Notes: generated from the letters alone by a model not told the origin. Shown: positions 1 to 9,754, numbered from the stretch's first letter. The stretch is 15,555 bases of DNA from an uncultured Collinsella sp. (GCA_900757235.1 CAAENB010000083.1:1-15555); one strand, 5' to 3'. Program-made: numbers and translations.

Positions 1-1
1 C

Positions 2-460
2 CGCGTGGGCAACAAGGGCGTGGGCTTTAACTCCGAGATCGCCGGCCCCACCTCGGTCGACGAGAACGACCTGCTGCGTCAGGTGCTCCCGCAGGACCTC
101 AACGCCTTTGGCATGATCCCCGAGTTCGTGGGCCGTACGCCCGTTGTCACCCAGACGCAGGCGCTCGACGAGGACGACCTGGTGTCGATTCTGACCGAGC
201 CCAAGAACGCCGTGGTGCGTCAGTACCGCAAGATGTTCCAGCTCGAGGACGTTGAGCTTGAGTTTGAGGCCGCGGCCCTTCACGAGATCGCCCGTATGGC
301 GCTCGCCCGCAAGACCGGCGCCCGCGGCCTGCGTTCCATCTGCGAGGACGTGCTTCAGCAGACGATGTTCGACCTCCCCAGCGAGGAGGGTGTCGCCAAG
401 GTCATCGTGACCGAAGCGGCGGTTAAGGGCGAAGAACAGCCCCAACGCATCTACGGGTAA
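2..460 (+). CDS. clpX: ATP-dependent Clp protease ATP-binding subunit ClpX, C-terminal part
   Basis: This is the 3' end of a gene that begins before the window; about 152 residues are visible. ClpX is the AAA+ unfoldase that recognises tagged or damaged proteins and feeds them to the ClpP peptidase in the cytoplasm. The visible part carries the family's GMIPEFVGR segment, followed by the small C-terminal AAA+ domain and the sensor-2 motif ARKTGARGLRSI, whose arginine contacts ATP. The end (TMFDLPSEEGVAKVIVTEAAV) also matches the family. The zinc-binding domain and Walker motifs would lie upstream and cannot be seen. A strong intrinsic terminator follows within 25 nt, so this is probably the last gene of its transcript. 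The clpX-valS-folC order is familiar from Gram-positive bacteria. Confidence 0.96.
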   Translation, partial: RVGNKGVGFNSEIAGPTSVDENDLLRQVLPQDLNAFGMIPEFVGRTPVVTQTQALDEDDLVSILTEPKNAVVRQYRKMFQLEDVELEFEAAALHEIARMALARKTGARGLRSICEDVLQQTMFDLPSEEGVAKVIVTEAAVKGEEQPQRIYG

Positions 461-481
461 ACCTGCCAAAAACGTGCTTGC

Positions 482-517
482 AAATAGCCTCCGACCATCC
501 GCGGTCGGAGGCTATTT
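482..517 (+). terminator. Intrinsic terminator after clpX
   Basis: A perfect 15-bp inverted repeat (482-496 with 503-517) closes a 6-nt loop (ATCCGC). The 5' arm begins AAATAG and the 3' arm ends CTATTT, running into a TTTTATAT tail. The stem is A/T-symmetric, so it may terminate from both strands. It lies 22 nt after the clpX stop. Confidence 0.93.
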
Positions 518-546
518 TATATATACGCAAAACACCCAACTACCTG

Positions 547-555
547 TGTTATTCT
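547..555 (+). promoter_or_regulatory. Possible extended -10 promoter of valS
   Basis: TGTTATTCT fits an extended -10 element (TGn followed by TATTCT). No good -35 hexamer is visible at the usual distance, which extended -10 promoters can tolerate. Transcription would start near 562 and give a leader of about 110 nt before valS. This is only a motif reading. Confidence 0.3.
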
Positions 556-610
556 GTGTGTTTGTTTAAGCCTCAGCGAAGTCATTCAGACTGAAGTAAT
601 CGATACCTAA

Positions 611-650
611 GGGGAGGAATGCAGACCCTAGCGGGCCTACATTCCTCCCC
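611..650 (+). promoter_or_regulatory. Leader hairpin of valS
   Basis: An 11-bp perfect stem, GGGGAGGAATG (611-621) with CATTCCTCCCC (640-650), continues inward with an imperfect CCC/GGG stem (626-628 with 633-635). There is no U-run after it, so it is not a standard terminator. Its 3' arm contains CTCCC, which could alternatively pair with the valS ribosome binding site GGGAG (660-664). The two pairings are mutually exclusive, which suggests a translational switch. No T-box core (TGGNACCGCG) is present. Confidence 0.5.
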
Positions 651-670
651 GACGGGCAAGGGAGAGATAT

Positions 671-3367
<2,697 letters not shown>

Positions 3368-3420
3368 GCGTTACTGGGGGACGCGGTTTGGGGCATTGCT
3401 CGCTACTGCGGACACCTGTT

Positions 3421-3442
3421 CCGCCGTTCTAACGAACGGCGG
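3421..3442 (+). terminator. Hairpin after valS
   Basis: A perfect 9-bp stem, CCGCCGTTC (3421-3429) with GAACGGCGG (3434-3442), closes a TAAC tetraloop 53 nt after the valS stop. No T-run follows, so its role as a terminator is uncertain. It could act together with the larger hairpin that follows. Confidence 0.4.
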
Positions 3443-3457
3443 CTGACTCGACGCTGC

Positions 3458-3556
3458 AAACGCCTCTGATGGCCAATCTGCCGTTCAACTTCGGGCGCAT
3501 GGGCATAAGCCCTATGCGCCCTTGTTTCACGGCACCTTGGCTCATCAGAGGCGTTT
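3458..3556 (+). repeat. 99-nt nested inverted repeat between valS and folC
   Basis: Three nested stems share one axis. The outer stem has 14 perfect pairs (3458-3471 with 3543-3556) plus GCCA/TGGC (3472-3475 with 3538-3541). The middle stem is TGCCGT/ACGGCA (3479-3484 with 3529-3534). The inner stem is GGGCGCAT/ATGCGCCC (3493-3500 with 3514-3521), topped by GGGC/GCCC around ATAA. The 3' edge reads GCGTTTTC, so it could terminate valS transcripts, but 99 nt is far longer than a normal terminator. It may be a MITE/REP-like element or a structured RNA. Confidence 0.7.
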
Positions 3557-3575
3557 TCGCTGACTATCCTCAACC

Positions 3576-3581
3576 TATACT
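3576..3581 (+). promoter_or_regulatory. Possible -10 box of folC
   Basis: TATACT matches the -10 consensus at five of six positions. No convincing -35 is visible. Transcription would begin near 3588, leaving an almost leaderless folC message if ATG 3599 is used. Confidence 0.35.
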
Positions 3582-3598
3582 GTTTTATTTATCTATGA

Positions 3599-4957
3599 AT
3601 GGCGGTTCTAAAAATGCCTAAGCGTTCTGGCTTGTATACCGTTCCTTTTGAGTTTGATTTGCTTTCGTTTAATGAGGCTGTGGGGCTTGCTGCCGACACG
3701 GGGCGGATTTCTGGGGATGCTGGTCCGCTGCTCGAGACGGTTGTCGATATGCTTGATGAGCTGGGGCGTCCGGACGAGTATTTTGATTGCATTCAGGTTG
3801 CCGGTACCAATGGCAAGACTTCGACCACGCGTTTTTCGGCTGCCATCTTGCGTGGTGAGGGGCTTAAGACGGCGCTGTATACGTCGCCGCAGCTTGTGCG
3901 CTATCCCGAGCGCATGGAGGTCGATGGGCGCGTCGTGAGCGATGATGCCTTTGCCCGTGGTGTTTCTGCCGCTGTTGAGGCGGGACATCGCGTGAATTCC
4001 CGTCGTGTGGCGGCGGGGGAGCGCGCCTATGCCATCACGCCGTTTGACCTGCTGACGGCTGCCGCACTTGTCGTGTTTGCCGAGGCTGCGGTTGATGTTG
4101 CTGTGCTCGAGGTCGGCATGGGCGGACGCTGGGACGCCACGAGTGCGACCGATCCCGTCGCCGTTGCCATTACGGGCATTGGACTCGACCACACACGCAT
4201 TTTGGGCGATACGCTCGAGGCCATTGCGGGGGAGAAGGCTGCGGTTATTAAGCCTGGACGCCTGGTTGTTTTGGGCGAGGGCACGCACGAGGCGAGCGTT
4301 CAGCGCGTGATGGATGTCCGTTGCCGTGAGTGCGGTGTGGTGCCGCTGGTGGTGAGCCATGCCACGACCAAGGTGCCGGCGCATGTGGGCGATACGGTGG
4401 AGTTTAGCTGCACCACGCCGCGTGCGATCTATACGTCGAGCATGGTCAAGCCGGCGTATCAGCCGCAGAATGCCGCGTGCGCGATTATGCTGTGCGAGGG
4501 GTATCTGGGCCGCGAGCTTGACCACGATGCGCTGGATGCATCGCTTATGGGTTGCCCCACACCGGGTCGTTTTGATGTGCTGGGAACTGATCCGCTCAAG
4601 TTGATCGACGCCTGCCATAACCCTCAGAGCTGCGAGAACTTTGTGAGCGCGCTGGACGAGATCGATCCGTGCGTGGAGAATCGCCCCACGCTGTTGTGTG
4701 CCGCGCTGGCCGATAAGGACGTGGCGGGTATCGTTGACGTTCTGGTTCCGGCGTTCCCCCGCGTGGTCGTGACGCAGACCGATTCCGACCGCGCCCTGCC
4801 GGCAGAGGAGCTCGCCGCCCTGGTGGACGTCGATAAGCTCGCGGGTTTATACCCGAGCGTGCCCGAGGCCCTTGCCGCCTTCGATACCGCGGGCGAGTCC
4901 TTCGTAGCAGCCGGCACCATCACCCTAGCCGGCGAAGTAGCGGGCCTGCTCCGTTAA
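3599..4957 (+). CDS. folC: Bifunctional dihydrofolate synthase / folylpolyglutamate synthase
   Basis: This Mur-ligase-family enzyme of 452 residues adds glutamate to dihydropteroate and extends the gamma-glutamate tail of reduced folates, using ATP. The ATP-binding P-loop is GTNGKTST (69-76). Further family motifs are TSPQLVRYPERM, the EVGMGGRWDATSATDP stretch, the LDHTRILGDTLEAIAGEKAAVIKPG segment and DACHNP (337-342; DGAHNP in most relatives). The last third is the Mur-type C-terminal domain, ending on a GTITLAGEV strand. No good Shine-Dalgarno precedes ATG 3599. ATG 3614 (MPKRSG...) has a weak GGCGG 8 nt upstream, so the true start may be 3614. Codon use is less GC-biased than in valS. It follows valS, as in many Gram-positives. 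Confidence 0.95.
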   Translation: MAVLKMPKRSGLYTVPFEFDLLSFNEAVGLAADTGRISGDAGPLLETVVDMLDELGRPDEYFDCIQVAGTNGKTSTTRFSAAILRGEGLKTALYTSPQLVRYPERMEVDGRVVSDDAFARGVSAAVEAGHRVNSRRVAAGERAYAITPFDLLTAAALVVFAEAAVDVAVLEVGMGGRWDATSATDPVAVAITGIGLDHTRILGDTLEAIAGEKAAVIKPGRLVVLGEGTHEASVQRVMDVRCRECGVVPLVVSHATTKVPAHVGDTVEFSCTTPRAIYTSSMVKPAYQPQNAACAIMLCEGYLGRELDHDALDASLMGCPTPGRFDVLGTDPLKLIDACHNPQSCENFVSALDEIDPCVENRPTLLCAALADKDVAGIVDVLVPAFPRVVVTQTDSDRALPAEELAALVDVDKLAGLYPSVPEALAAFDTAGESFVAAGTITLAGEVAGLLR

Positions 4958-4971
4958 CCCATCCCCACATC

Positions 4972-5036
4972 AGTTGCGGTGAAAACGGACTGTTTTACAA
5001 GCAAGAAGCCTCAAACAGTCCGTTTTCACCGCAACT
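4972..5036 (+). repeat. Perfect 24-bp inverted repeat after folC
   Basis: The arms at 4972-4995 and 5013-5036 are perfect reverse complements over 24 bp (outer end AGTTGCGGTG, inner end CTGTTT) around a 17-nt loop. It starts 15 nt after the folC stop. No T-run follows. The perfection and length are more like a REP/MITE hairpin than an ordinary terminator, though it could stop convergent transcripts. Confidence 0.8.
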
Positions 5037-5043
5037 CAAAAGC

Positions 5044-5092
5044 AGTCAATTTGGGACGGGGCTTTTTGGCTGCCCTGTGCCCCGAGTTGACT
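5044..5092 (+). repeat. Imperfect inverted repeat with GGGGC/GCCCC core
   Basis: AGTCAA (5044-5049) pairs with TTGACT (5087-5092), and GGGGC (5058-5062) with GCCCC (5079-5083); the unpaired stretches between them differ in length. The 5' side carries AATTTGGGACGGGGCTTTTT, which recurs in similar form on the minus strand at 6489-6514. Confidence 0.5.
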
Positions 5093-5097
5093 CGCTT

Positions 5098-5257
5098 GCC
5101 ACGAAATGGGCCTATCTACTACGTTTTACCGACTACCCCCGACCACACCGAGAATTGCGAAATGAAAACCGCAGGTAGATGGCTTACCAGTTTTGCGAAA
5201 ACACAGGTATGGTCGACCCATGCGGGCTAAACGTAGTAGATAGGCCGTTTTTGTGGC
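5098..5257 (+). repeat. 160-bp inverted-repeat element between folC and the peptidase gene
   Basis: Perfect 18-bp terminal arms GGCCTATCTACTACGTTT (5109-5126) and the reverse complement (5229-5246) are extended outward, after a 2-nt mismatch, by GCCACGAAA (5098-5106) with TTTTTGTGGC (5249-5257, one G-T wobble). The 102-nt interior has smaller pairings such as CGACCA/TGGTCG (5140-5145 with 5210-5215) and GGTA/TACC. No transposase frame is present. It looks like a non-autonomous repeat element or a large cruciform at a convergent gene junction. The outer stem ends in a T5 run on the plus strand. Confidence 0.7.
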
Positions 5258-5275
5258 GGCATTCATGTGATGCGC

Positions 5276-5294
5276 CAAAGGGACAGCCCCTTTG
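5276..5294 (-). terminator. Hairpin after the M24 peptidase gene
   Basis: CAAAGGG (5276-5282) pairs with CCCTTTG (5288-5294) around ACAGC, 10 nt after the peptidase stop on the minus strand. No clear U-run follows on the minus strand, so this is a weak terminator candidate. Confidence 0.4.
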
Positions 5295-5303
5295 CCGCAT
5301 TGC

Positions 5304-6392
5304 CTAGTCTAGGCGGACCGGATCGTGGGGGTAGGCATTGAGGATCTCGACGCCGGACTCGGTCACCAGGGCCAAGTCCTCGATGCGGACGCCGGTGCGG
5401 TCGGGGAGGTAGATGCCCGGTTCGATGGAGAACGTCATGCCCGGCTCTACGACCTGCTCGTTGACGAGCGAGACGTCGCCCGGCTCGTGGTCCTGCAGGC
5501 CGATCGAGTGACCCAGGCGATGCGTAAAGTATTCGCCGTAGCCCGCGTCTTCAATCACATCGCGTGCGGCGCGGTCCAGGTCGCACATGCGCACGCCCGG
5601 TGCGATGAGCGCTTCGGCGGCCTCGTTGGCGCGGCGCACGATGTCGTAGATGCGTGCCGTCTCCTCGTCCGGTTCGCCCCAAAAGAACGTGCGCGTCATG
5701 TCCGAGCAATAGTTGCAGCGGCGTCCGCCAATGTCGAACAGCACCACGTCGCCGCGCTTGAGCACAGTGTCGTCGGGTTCGTGATGCGGGTCGCCGGCGT
5801 TGGCGCCAAAGCTCACGATGGGCGGAAAGCTAAAGCCCTCGCAGCCGTGCTTGCGATACAGGCCGAGCATCTGGTCGGCAATCTCGCGTTCCGTCACGCC
5901 CTCGTGGACAAGCTTAATAGCATCGGCCATTACAGCGTCGTTAGCGGTCGAGGACGCACGCATGAGCTCCTGCTCGGTGGCATCCTTGTGGGTGCGTGCG
6001 GCGGTGACGGCAAAGTCACCCAGGAAAAACTCGCTTGCGGCGTGGCGCTCCATGAGCGGCATCAAAAAGCCGGAGCGCATGACGGTGTCGATGCCGAGCG
6101 GTTTGGTCGGATCGACCTCGCGAGCGATGGCGTCGGCCACGACATCGGTATCGGTGTGATAGGCGACGCGGGCATTGTCGTACTCGGGCAGTTGATGCAG
6201 TGCGTTGACCAGGATCACCGGCTCGGCATCGCGCACGAGCAGCACGCCGCAAAAACGCTCGAACATATCGGCATAAAAGCCGGTCAGGTAATAGATCGAC
6301 CACGGGTCATTCACGAGCAGCTGCGCACCGGGGTGCTGATCCTCGAGCGCATCGAGCACGCGCGCCACGCGCTGGTCATCGACATGTGCCAT
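5304..6392 (-). CDS. M24-family Xaa-Pro peptidase (aminopeptidase P / prolidase type)
   Basis: The 362-residue protein has the creatinase-like N-terminal domain (LLVNDPWSIYYLTGF...) and the pita-bread catalytic domain of dimetal Xaa-Pro peptidases, which cleave the bond next to proline in cytoplasmic peptides. All five metal ligands are visible: D220 (VVLFDIGG), D231 (CSDMTRTFF), H295 (HRLGHSIGLQDHE), E324 (FSIEPGIYLP) and E338 (VRIEDLALVT). No signal peptide or membrane segment is seen. ATG at 6392 is chosen because AAAGGA lies 7 nt upstream; an in-frame ATG at 6431 would add 13 residues without a ribosome site. It is preceded on the same strand by a 128-bp gap after the flavoprotein operon, and its terminus converges with folC. 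Aminopeptidase P and prolidase cannot be told apart from sequence alone. Confidence 0.93.
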   Translation of the reverse strand: MAHVDDQRVARVLDALEDQHPGAQLLVNDPWSIYYLTGFYADMFERFCGVLLVRDAEPVILVNALHQLPEYDNARVAYHTDTDVVADAIAREVDPTKPLGIDTVMRSGFLMPLMERHAASEFFLGDFAVTAARTHKDATEQELMRASSTANDAVMADAIKLVHEGVTEREIADQMLGLYRKHGCEGFSFPPIVSFGANAGDPHHEPDDTVLKRGDVVLFDIGGRRCNYCSDMTRTFFWGEPDEETARIYDIVRRANEAAEALIAPGVRMCDLDRAARDVIEDAGYGEYFTHRLGHSIGLQDHEPGDVSLVNEQVVEPGMTFSIEPGIYLPDRTGVRIEDLALVTESGVEILNAYPHDPVRLD

Positions 6393-6433
6393 GAAACATC
6401 CTTTCGCTAGTGTGCCACCATGGTATCCCAAGC

Positions 6434-6482
6434 CCGGCAGTTAGGGACGTTCCTTTTATGCCGGCACCTGGGGACACTCCTT
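6434..6482 (-). repeat. Two tandem 22-nt imperfect repeats upstream of the peptidase gene
   Basis: On the minus strand, AAGGAGTGTCCCCAGGTGCCGG (complement of 6461-6482) is followed by a copy at 6434-6455 that matches at 17 of 22 positions; the period is 27 nt. They sit in the gap between the DUF1667 gene and the peptidase gene. Their role is unknown; they resemble degenerate intergenic repeats. Confidence 0.4.
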
Positions 6483-6520
6483 GCAAAAGCAGCTAAAAGA
6501 GCCCGTCCCAAATTTGCTTC

Positions 6521-6919
6521 TTAGGCTGGGTTGATGTCCATGCTGGCGATGAGGTTAATGCCCGTGTTGAGGAGGTTCTCCAGCACGATGTCGCCCATGC
6601 GGATGGGGGCGTTGACGACTAGGCCTCGGATGAGGGCCATGGCTTGGGCGTGGAGTTCTAGCGGGATGGCTTCGGCGGTGCGCACGGGGAGTAGGGCTTC
6701 GTCGCCGCCGGAGACGGCCACGGTCGTTGTGAGCACGCGCATGGGGCAGGTGAGCTCCTGATGTGCGAACGTATCGCCGCGCGGGCAGTTGTTACCGGTT
6801 ACGGAGCGCACTTCCACCACGGTGCCATTGGCGTCGTGCTCCACCTCTACGGTCAGGAGGCACTCGGATGGGCAGGTGGTGCAGTTGAACTGCAGCGTCT
6901 CGGTCACATTCGTACTCAT
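6521..6919 (-). CDS. DUF1667 CXXC-containing protein of the flavoprotein operon
   Basis: This 132-residue protein matches the DUF1667 (COG3862) family, small proteins with conserved cysteine pairs usually encoded beside GlpA-like dehydrogenases. Cysteines are C13, C16, C20 (CTTCPSEC), C45 (NNCPRG) and C58 (LTCPMR), enough to hold a metal or Fe-S centre. The second half (VRTAEAIPLELHAQAMALI...NTGINLIAS) is the family's conserved tail. It is the last gene of the operon: the upstream stop is 3 nt away, and its GGAGG ribosome site lies inside the end of the upstream gene, so translation is probably coupled. By analogy it may be an electron-transfer or assembly subunit of the neighbouring oxidoreductases. 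That role is inference; no biochemical function is established to my knowledge. Confidence 0.9.
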   Translation of the reverse strand: MSTNVTETLQFNCTTCPSECLLTVEVEHDANGTVVEVRSVTGNNCPRGDTFAHQELTCPMRVLTTTVAVSGGDEALLPVRTAEAIPLELHAQAMALIRGLVVNAPIRMGDIVLENLLNTGINLIASMDINPA

Positions 6920-6922
6920 GAG

Positions 6923-8266
6923 CTATGCCTCCTCAACGGGATCGACGGACAGGACGATTTCGCTGGCACCCAGGTCGAGTGCGCGTTGAATCACCTTAGC
7001 CGGCAGCGGGAAGCTTTCCATGACGCTCGGTTTAAACGCGCGGACTTTGCCCGCAAACACTTCTTCGTCGTTGGCCAAGATGCGTACTCGAGCGGTATCG
7101 ACCGGTCGGCGTACGCGGAAGTTGAGCTTGGTGAGCGCCACAGCCGTAATGCGTCCCGGCAGCGCGTATCCCGCAATGCCGGCAGGGGAGACGGTGAGCT
7201 CGCAGTCCGGAACGGCGCCCGCGCCGGTCCCCAGCGCGTACGCCGCCGCAGCCGCACCGGCGCGCTCGGACTCGGCCGTCACGTTGTCGGCCAGGTCGTG
7301 CACGTGCAGCACGTTGCCGCAGGCAAAGATGCCGGGCACGCCCGTCTGCAGGCTCTGGTCCACCACGGCGCCGCGCGTGCGTGGGTCAAGCTCTATGCCC
7401 GCGGCAACCGAAAGCTCGTTCTCGGGAATCAAGCCCACCGAAAGCAGCAGCGTGTCACACGGAACAATGCGCTCGGTCCCCGGAATGGGCGCCAGGTGCT
7501 CGTCGACCTGGCTTACCTCGACGGCCTCCACGCGATCGTGTCCGATCACGCGCGTGACGGTGGTGGACAGGTGCAGCGGAATGCCAAAGTCGTCCAGACA
7601 GTTCTTGACGTTGCGGCGCAGGCCGTTGGCGTACGGCATGAGCTCGTACACGCCCTCGACCGAAATCCCCTCGAGTGTGCAACGGCGCGCCATGATAAGC
7701 CCGATGTCGCCCGAGCCCAAAATGACGGTGCGCGAGCCGGGCTTGAGGTTTTCGATATTGATGTATCGCTGCGCCAGGCCCGCCGTAAACACGCCGGCGG
7801 GACGGCTGCCGGGGATCTTGATCTCGCTGCGCGTGCGCTCGCGGCATCCCATAGCAAGGACGACCGCGCGTCCGGTGAGCTGCAGCATGCCGGCGGTGCT
7901 CATGAGCGTGACGGTATGGACCGCGGCGTCTTCAGCAGGCTTGCCTGAATCAATTCCAAGCACCATGCTGTTCAGGAACAGCGCAATGTCGGTTGCGTGC
8001 ACCTGGTCGATAAAGCGCTGCGCGTACTCGGGACCGGTAAGCTCCTGTTTAAAGTGCGACAGGCCAAAGCCGGGGTGGATGCACTGGCGCAGGATGCCGC
8101 CCAGATGCTGCTCGCGCTCCACGATGGCCACGCGCGCGCCGGCCTTGTGTGCGGCAAGCGCGGCCGCCATGCCGGCGGGTCCGCCTCCGATAACGACCAC
8201 GTCGAAGACTTGCGTTGCCACGGCGCTCGCCTCCGCGCGTTCGTCGCGCATATCAAACGTCGCCAT
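6923..8266 (-). CDS. NAD(P)/FAD-dependent oxidoreductase (subunit of GlpA-like complex)
   Basis: The protein has 447 residues. The N-terminal FAD fold is marked by VVVIGGGPAGMAAALAAHKAG near residues 24-44, and a central NAD(P)-binding fold by VILGSGDIGLIMARR. The closing FAD motif is IFACGNVLHVHDLADNVTAE. A cysteine in LGGILRQCIHPGFG and one in MGCRERTR are conserved in this branch of the pyridine-nucleotide disulfide oxidoreductase family. It probably passes electrons between NAD(P) and the FAD/[2Fe-2S] partner encoded just upstream. The ATG follows the upstream TAG by one base and has AGGGGG upstream of it, and the C-terminal codons contain the ribosome site of the DUF1667 gene: a compact operon. 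The cytoplasmic complex's exact substrate is not visible. It is often annotated only as an FAD-dependent oxidoreductase. Confidence 0.9.
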   Translation of the reverse strand: MATFDMRDERAEASAVATQVFDVVVIGGGPAGMAAALAAHKAGARVAIVEREQHLGGILRQCIHPGFGLSHFKQELTGPEYAQRFIDQVHATDIALFLNSMVLGIDSGKPAEDAAVHTVTLMSTAGMLQLTGRAVVLAMGCRERTRSEIKIPGSRPAGVFTAGLAQRYINIENLKPGSRTVILGSGDIGLIMARRCTLEGISVEGVYELMPYANGLRRNVKNCLDDFGIPLHLSTTVTRVIGHDRVEAVEVSQVDEHLAPIPGTERIVPCDTLLLSVGLIPENELSVAAGIELDPRTRGAVVDQSLQTGVPGIFACGNVLHVHDLADNVTAESERAGAAAAAYALGTGAGAVPDCELTVSPAGIAGYALPGRITAVALTKLNFRVRRPVDTARVRILANDEEVFAGKVRAFKPSVMESFPLPAKVIQRALDLGASEIVLSVDPVEEA

Positions 8267-8267
8267 T

Positions 8268-9722
8268 CTAGCGCACCCCCTTCAGCGGTCCCTCGACCAA
8301 CCAAGATCCGGTGTCTTCCAGTAATACCTCGCTGGGGTCGCAGCCCAGCTCTCGGGCAAGAATCGCCACCACACGGCTCTGGCAAAAGCCGCTTTGGCAT
8401 CGACCCATGCCGGCGCGGCAGCGGCGCTTGACGCCCTCGACCGAAACCGCGCCCGGGCGGCGTCGGATCGCGGCCACGATCTCGGCCTCGGGCACCGTCT
8501 CGCAGCGGCAGACAATCTGCCCCCACGCGGGATCGGACTCAATGAGTTCTTCCTTGCGCGCCAGCGGTGCGCGGTCAAAGTCGTCCGGCTCGCGGCGAAT
8601 TGGGTTCCAATCGGCACGTTCGCGCAGGGCTACGCCGGAATTGCGCAGTGCCTGCTCCATGCGCTCGGCAATGGCCGGTGCGCTCGCCACGCCCGGCGAC
8701 TGGATGCCCGCCGCCTGGAATAGCCCCGGCACCACGGCCGACTGCCCAATAAAAAAGTCGTTTGTACCCTGAATGACCGGGCGCCCGCCGGCGAACGCGC
8801 GCACCACGCGGCGCGTGTCCAGATCGGGCACCAGCTTGCGCGCACCGGTCAGGAGCGCGTTGATATCGGTCGCGTAGGTCTGTGTATCGCCCGGCTCGCG
8901 CACGGCGGCGGTCGCGGTAATCACGGTGTTGCCGTGTACGGTACCCGTGACGATAACGCCCTTGGACACCGGCGTGGGAACGGGGTAGAGTGGCATCAGC
9001 GCGCGCGGTTCTTTGTCCAGCACCACGATGTTGCCCTGGCGCCAGACCATCTGGAACTCCTCGGCGCCCGCCATATGCGAGATGTCCGCGGCGCCGTTGC
9101 CCGCGGCGTTGATCATGTAGCGGCAGCGCACGTCTCCGGCGGGCGTCGCCAACGTAAAGCGCACGTCGTCGCCCGAGCCCGCGATTTCAATCGCCTCCAC
9201 CGGTGCGGAGCACATAAACGTCACCCCGTTGGCCACGGCGTTCTCCAGCGCGGCGATGGCAACCTCAAACGGGTCGACAAACCCAGTCGATGGGCACCAC
9301 AACGCGCACGTTGCATCGGCACTGGCGCGCGGCTCCAGCTCGTGGATGCGCTCGGGTCCGATGATCGACAGCTCGGGCACGCCGTTGGCATGGCCGTTGC
9401 ACCGTAGCTGCTCCAGGCGCGCGCGGTCCTCGTCGTTAAAACCCAGCACCATCGACCCGGTGCGGCAGAACAGAAAGCCCAGCTCCTGCGCCCACGCACC
9501 GTACAACTCGCAGCCACGGGCGTTGACCTGCGCCTTAACCGTGTCCGGTGTCGGATCGTAGCCGGCGTGCACCAGGCCGCCGTTGGCTTTCGATGTTCCC
9601 AGCGCGATATCGTTGGCTGCCTCGACCACGCATATGGACAGGTCAAACCGCGCGAGCTGCCGCGCGATGGCGCATCCGGTGATGCCCGCGCCGACAATCG
9701 CGATATCAAACGTTTCGCTCAC
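8268..9722 (-). CDS. GlpA-like FAD-dependent dehydrogenase with C-terminal BFD [2Fe-2S] domain
   Basis: The protein has 484 residues. The N-terminal DAO fold begins with FDIAIVGAGITGCAIARQLAR, then TSKANGGLVHAGYDP, which matches the glycerol-3-phosphate / 2-hydroxyglutarate dehydrogenase group. The fold closes with the GLFQAAGIQSPGVASAPAIAE flavin segment. The last 90 residues are a BFD-like [2Fe-2S] domain with four ligand cysteines in the pattern C405-x-C407-x34-C442-x4-C447. With the two downstream genes it forms the three-gene set seen in anaerobes and usually assigned to glycerol-3-phosphate oxidation; a 2-hydroxyacid substrate is an alternative. No glpK or glpF is in the window. The start is GTG with GGGAGG 4 nt upstream. 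A 15-bp dyad lies 18 nt upstream of the start. Confidence 0.88.
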   Translation of the reverse strand: MSETFDIAIVGAGITGCAIARQLARFDLSICVVEAANDIALGTSKANGGLVHAGYDPTPDTVKAQVNARGCELYGAWAQELGFLFCRTGSMVLGFNDEDRARLEQLRCNGHANGVPELSIIGPERIHELEPRASADATCALWCPSTGFVDPFEVAIAALENAVANGVTFMCSAPVEAIEIAGSGDDVRFTLATPAGDVRCRYMINAAGNGAADISHMAGAEEFQMVWRQGNIVVLDKEPRALMPLYPVPTPVSKGVIVTGTVHGNTVITATAAVREPGDTQTYATDINALLTGARKLVPDLDTRRVVRAFAGGRPVIQGTNDFFIGQSAVVPGLFQAAGIQSPGVASAPAIAERMEQALRNSGVALRERADWNPIRREPDDFDRAPLARKEELIESDPAWGQIVCRCETVPEAEIVAAIRRRPGAVSVEGVKRRCRAGMGRCQSGFCQSRVVAILARELGCDPSEVLLEDTGSWLVEGPLKGVR

Positions 9723-9739
9723 AGTGCCTCCCAGACGAG

Positions 9740-9754
9740 TTGACAGGCTGTCAA
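9740..9754 (-). promoter_or_regulatory. Perfect dyad TTGACA-GGC-TGTCAA upstream of the flavoprotein operon
   Basis: A 6-3-6 perfect palindrome lies 18 nt upstream of the GTG start and just outside the ribosome site. Symmetric sites of this size are typical operators for dimeric repressors. The left half equals the -35 consensus, but no matching -10 is found at the right distance on either strand, so it is read as an operator. The regulator is not in the window. Confidence 0.45.

Noticed and set aside
541..670. T-box riboswitch before valS
   Set aside because: The antiterminator core TGGNACCGCG is absent and no terminator with a U-run precedes the gene; only a simple hairpin is present.
4979..5230. 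83-codon frame after folC
   Set aside because: It lies across two large inverted repeats, has no ribosome site or domain, and is explained by the repeat elements.
6761..7948. 395-codon plus-strand frame opposite the oxidoreductase gene
   Set aside because: It is a shadow of the minus-strand gene, rich in Arg/Ala/His/Val without recognisable motifs.
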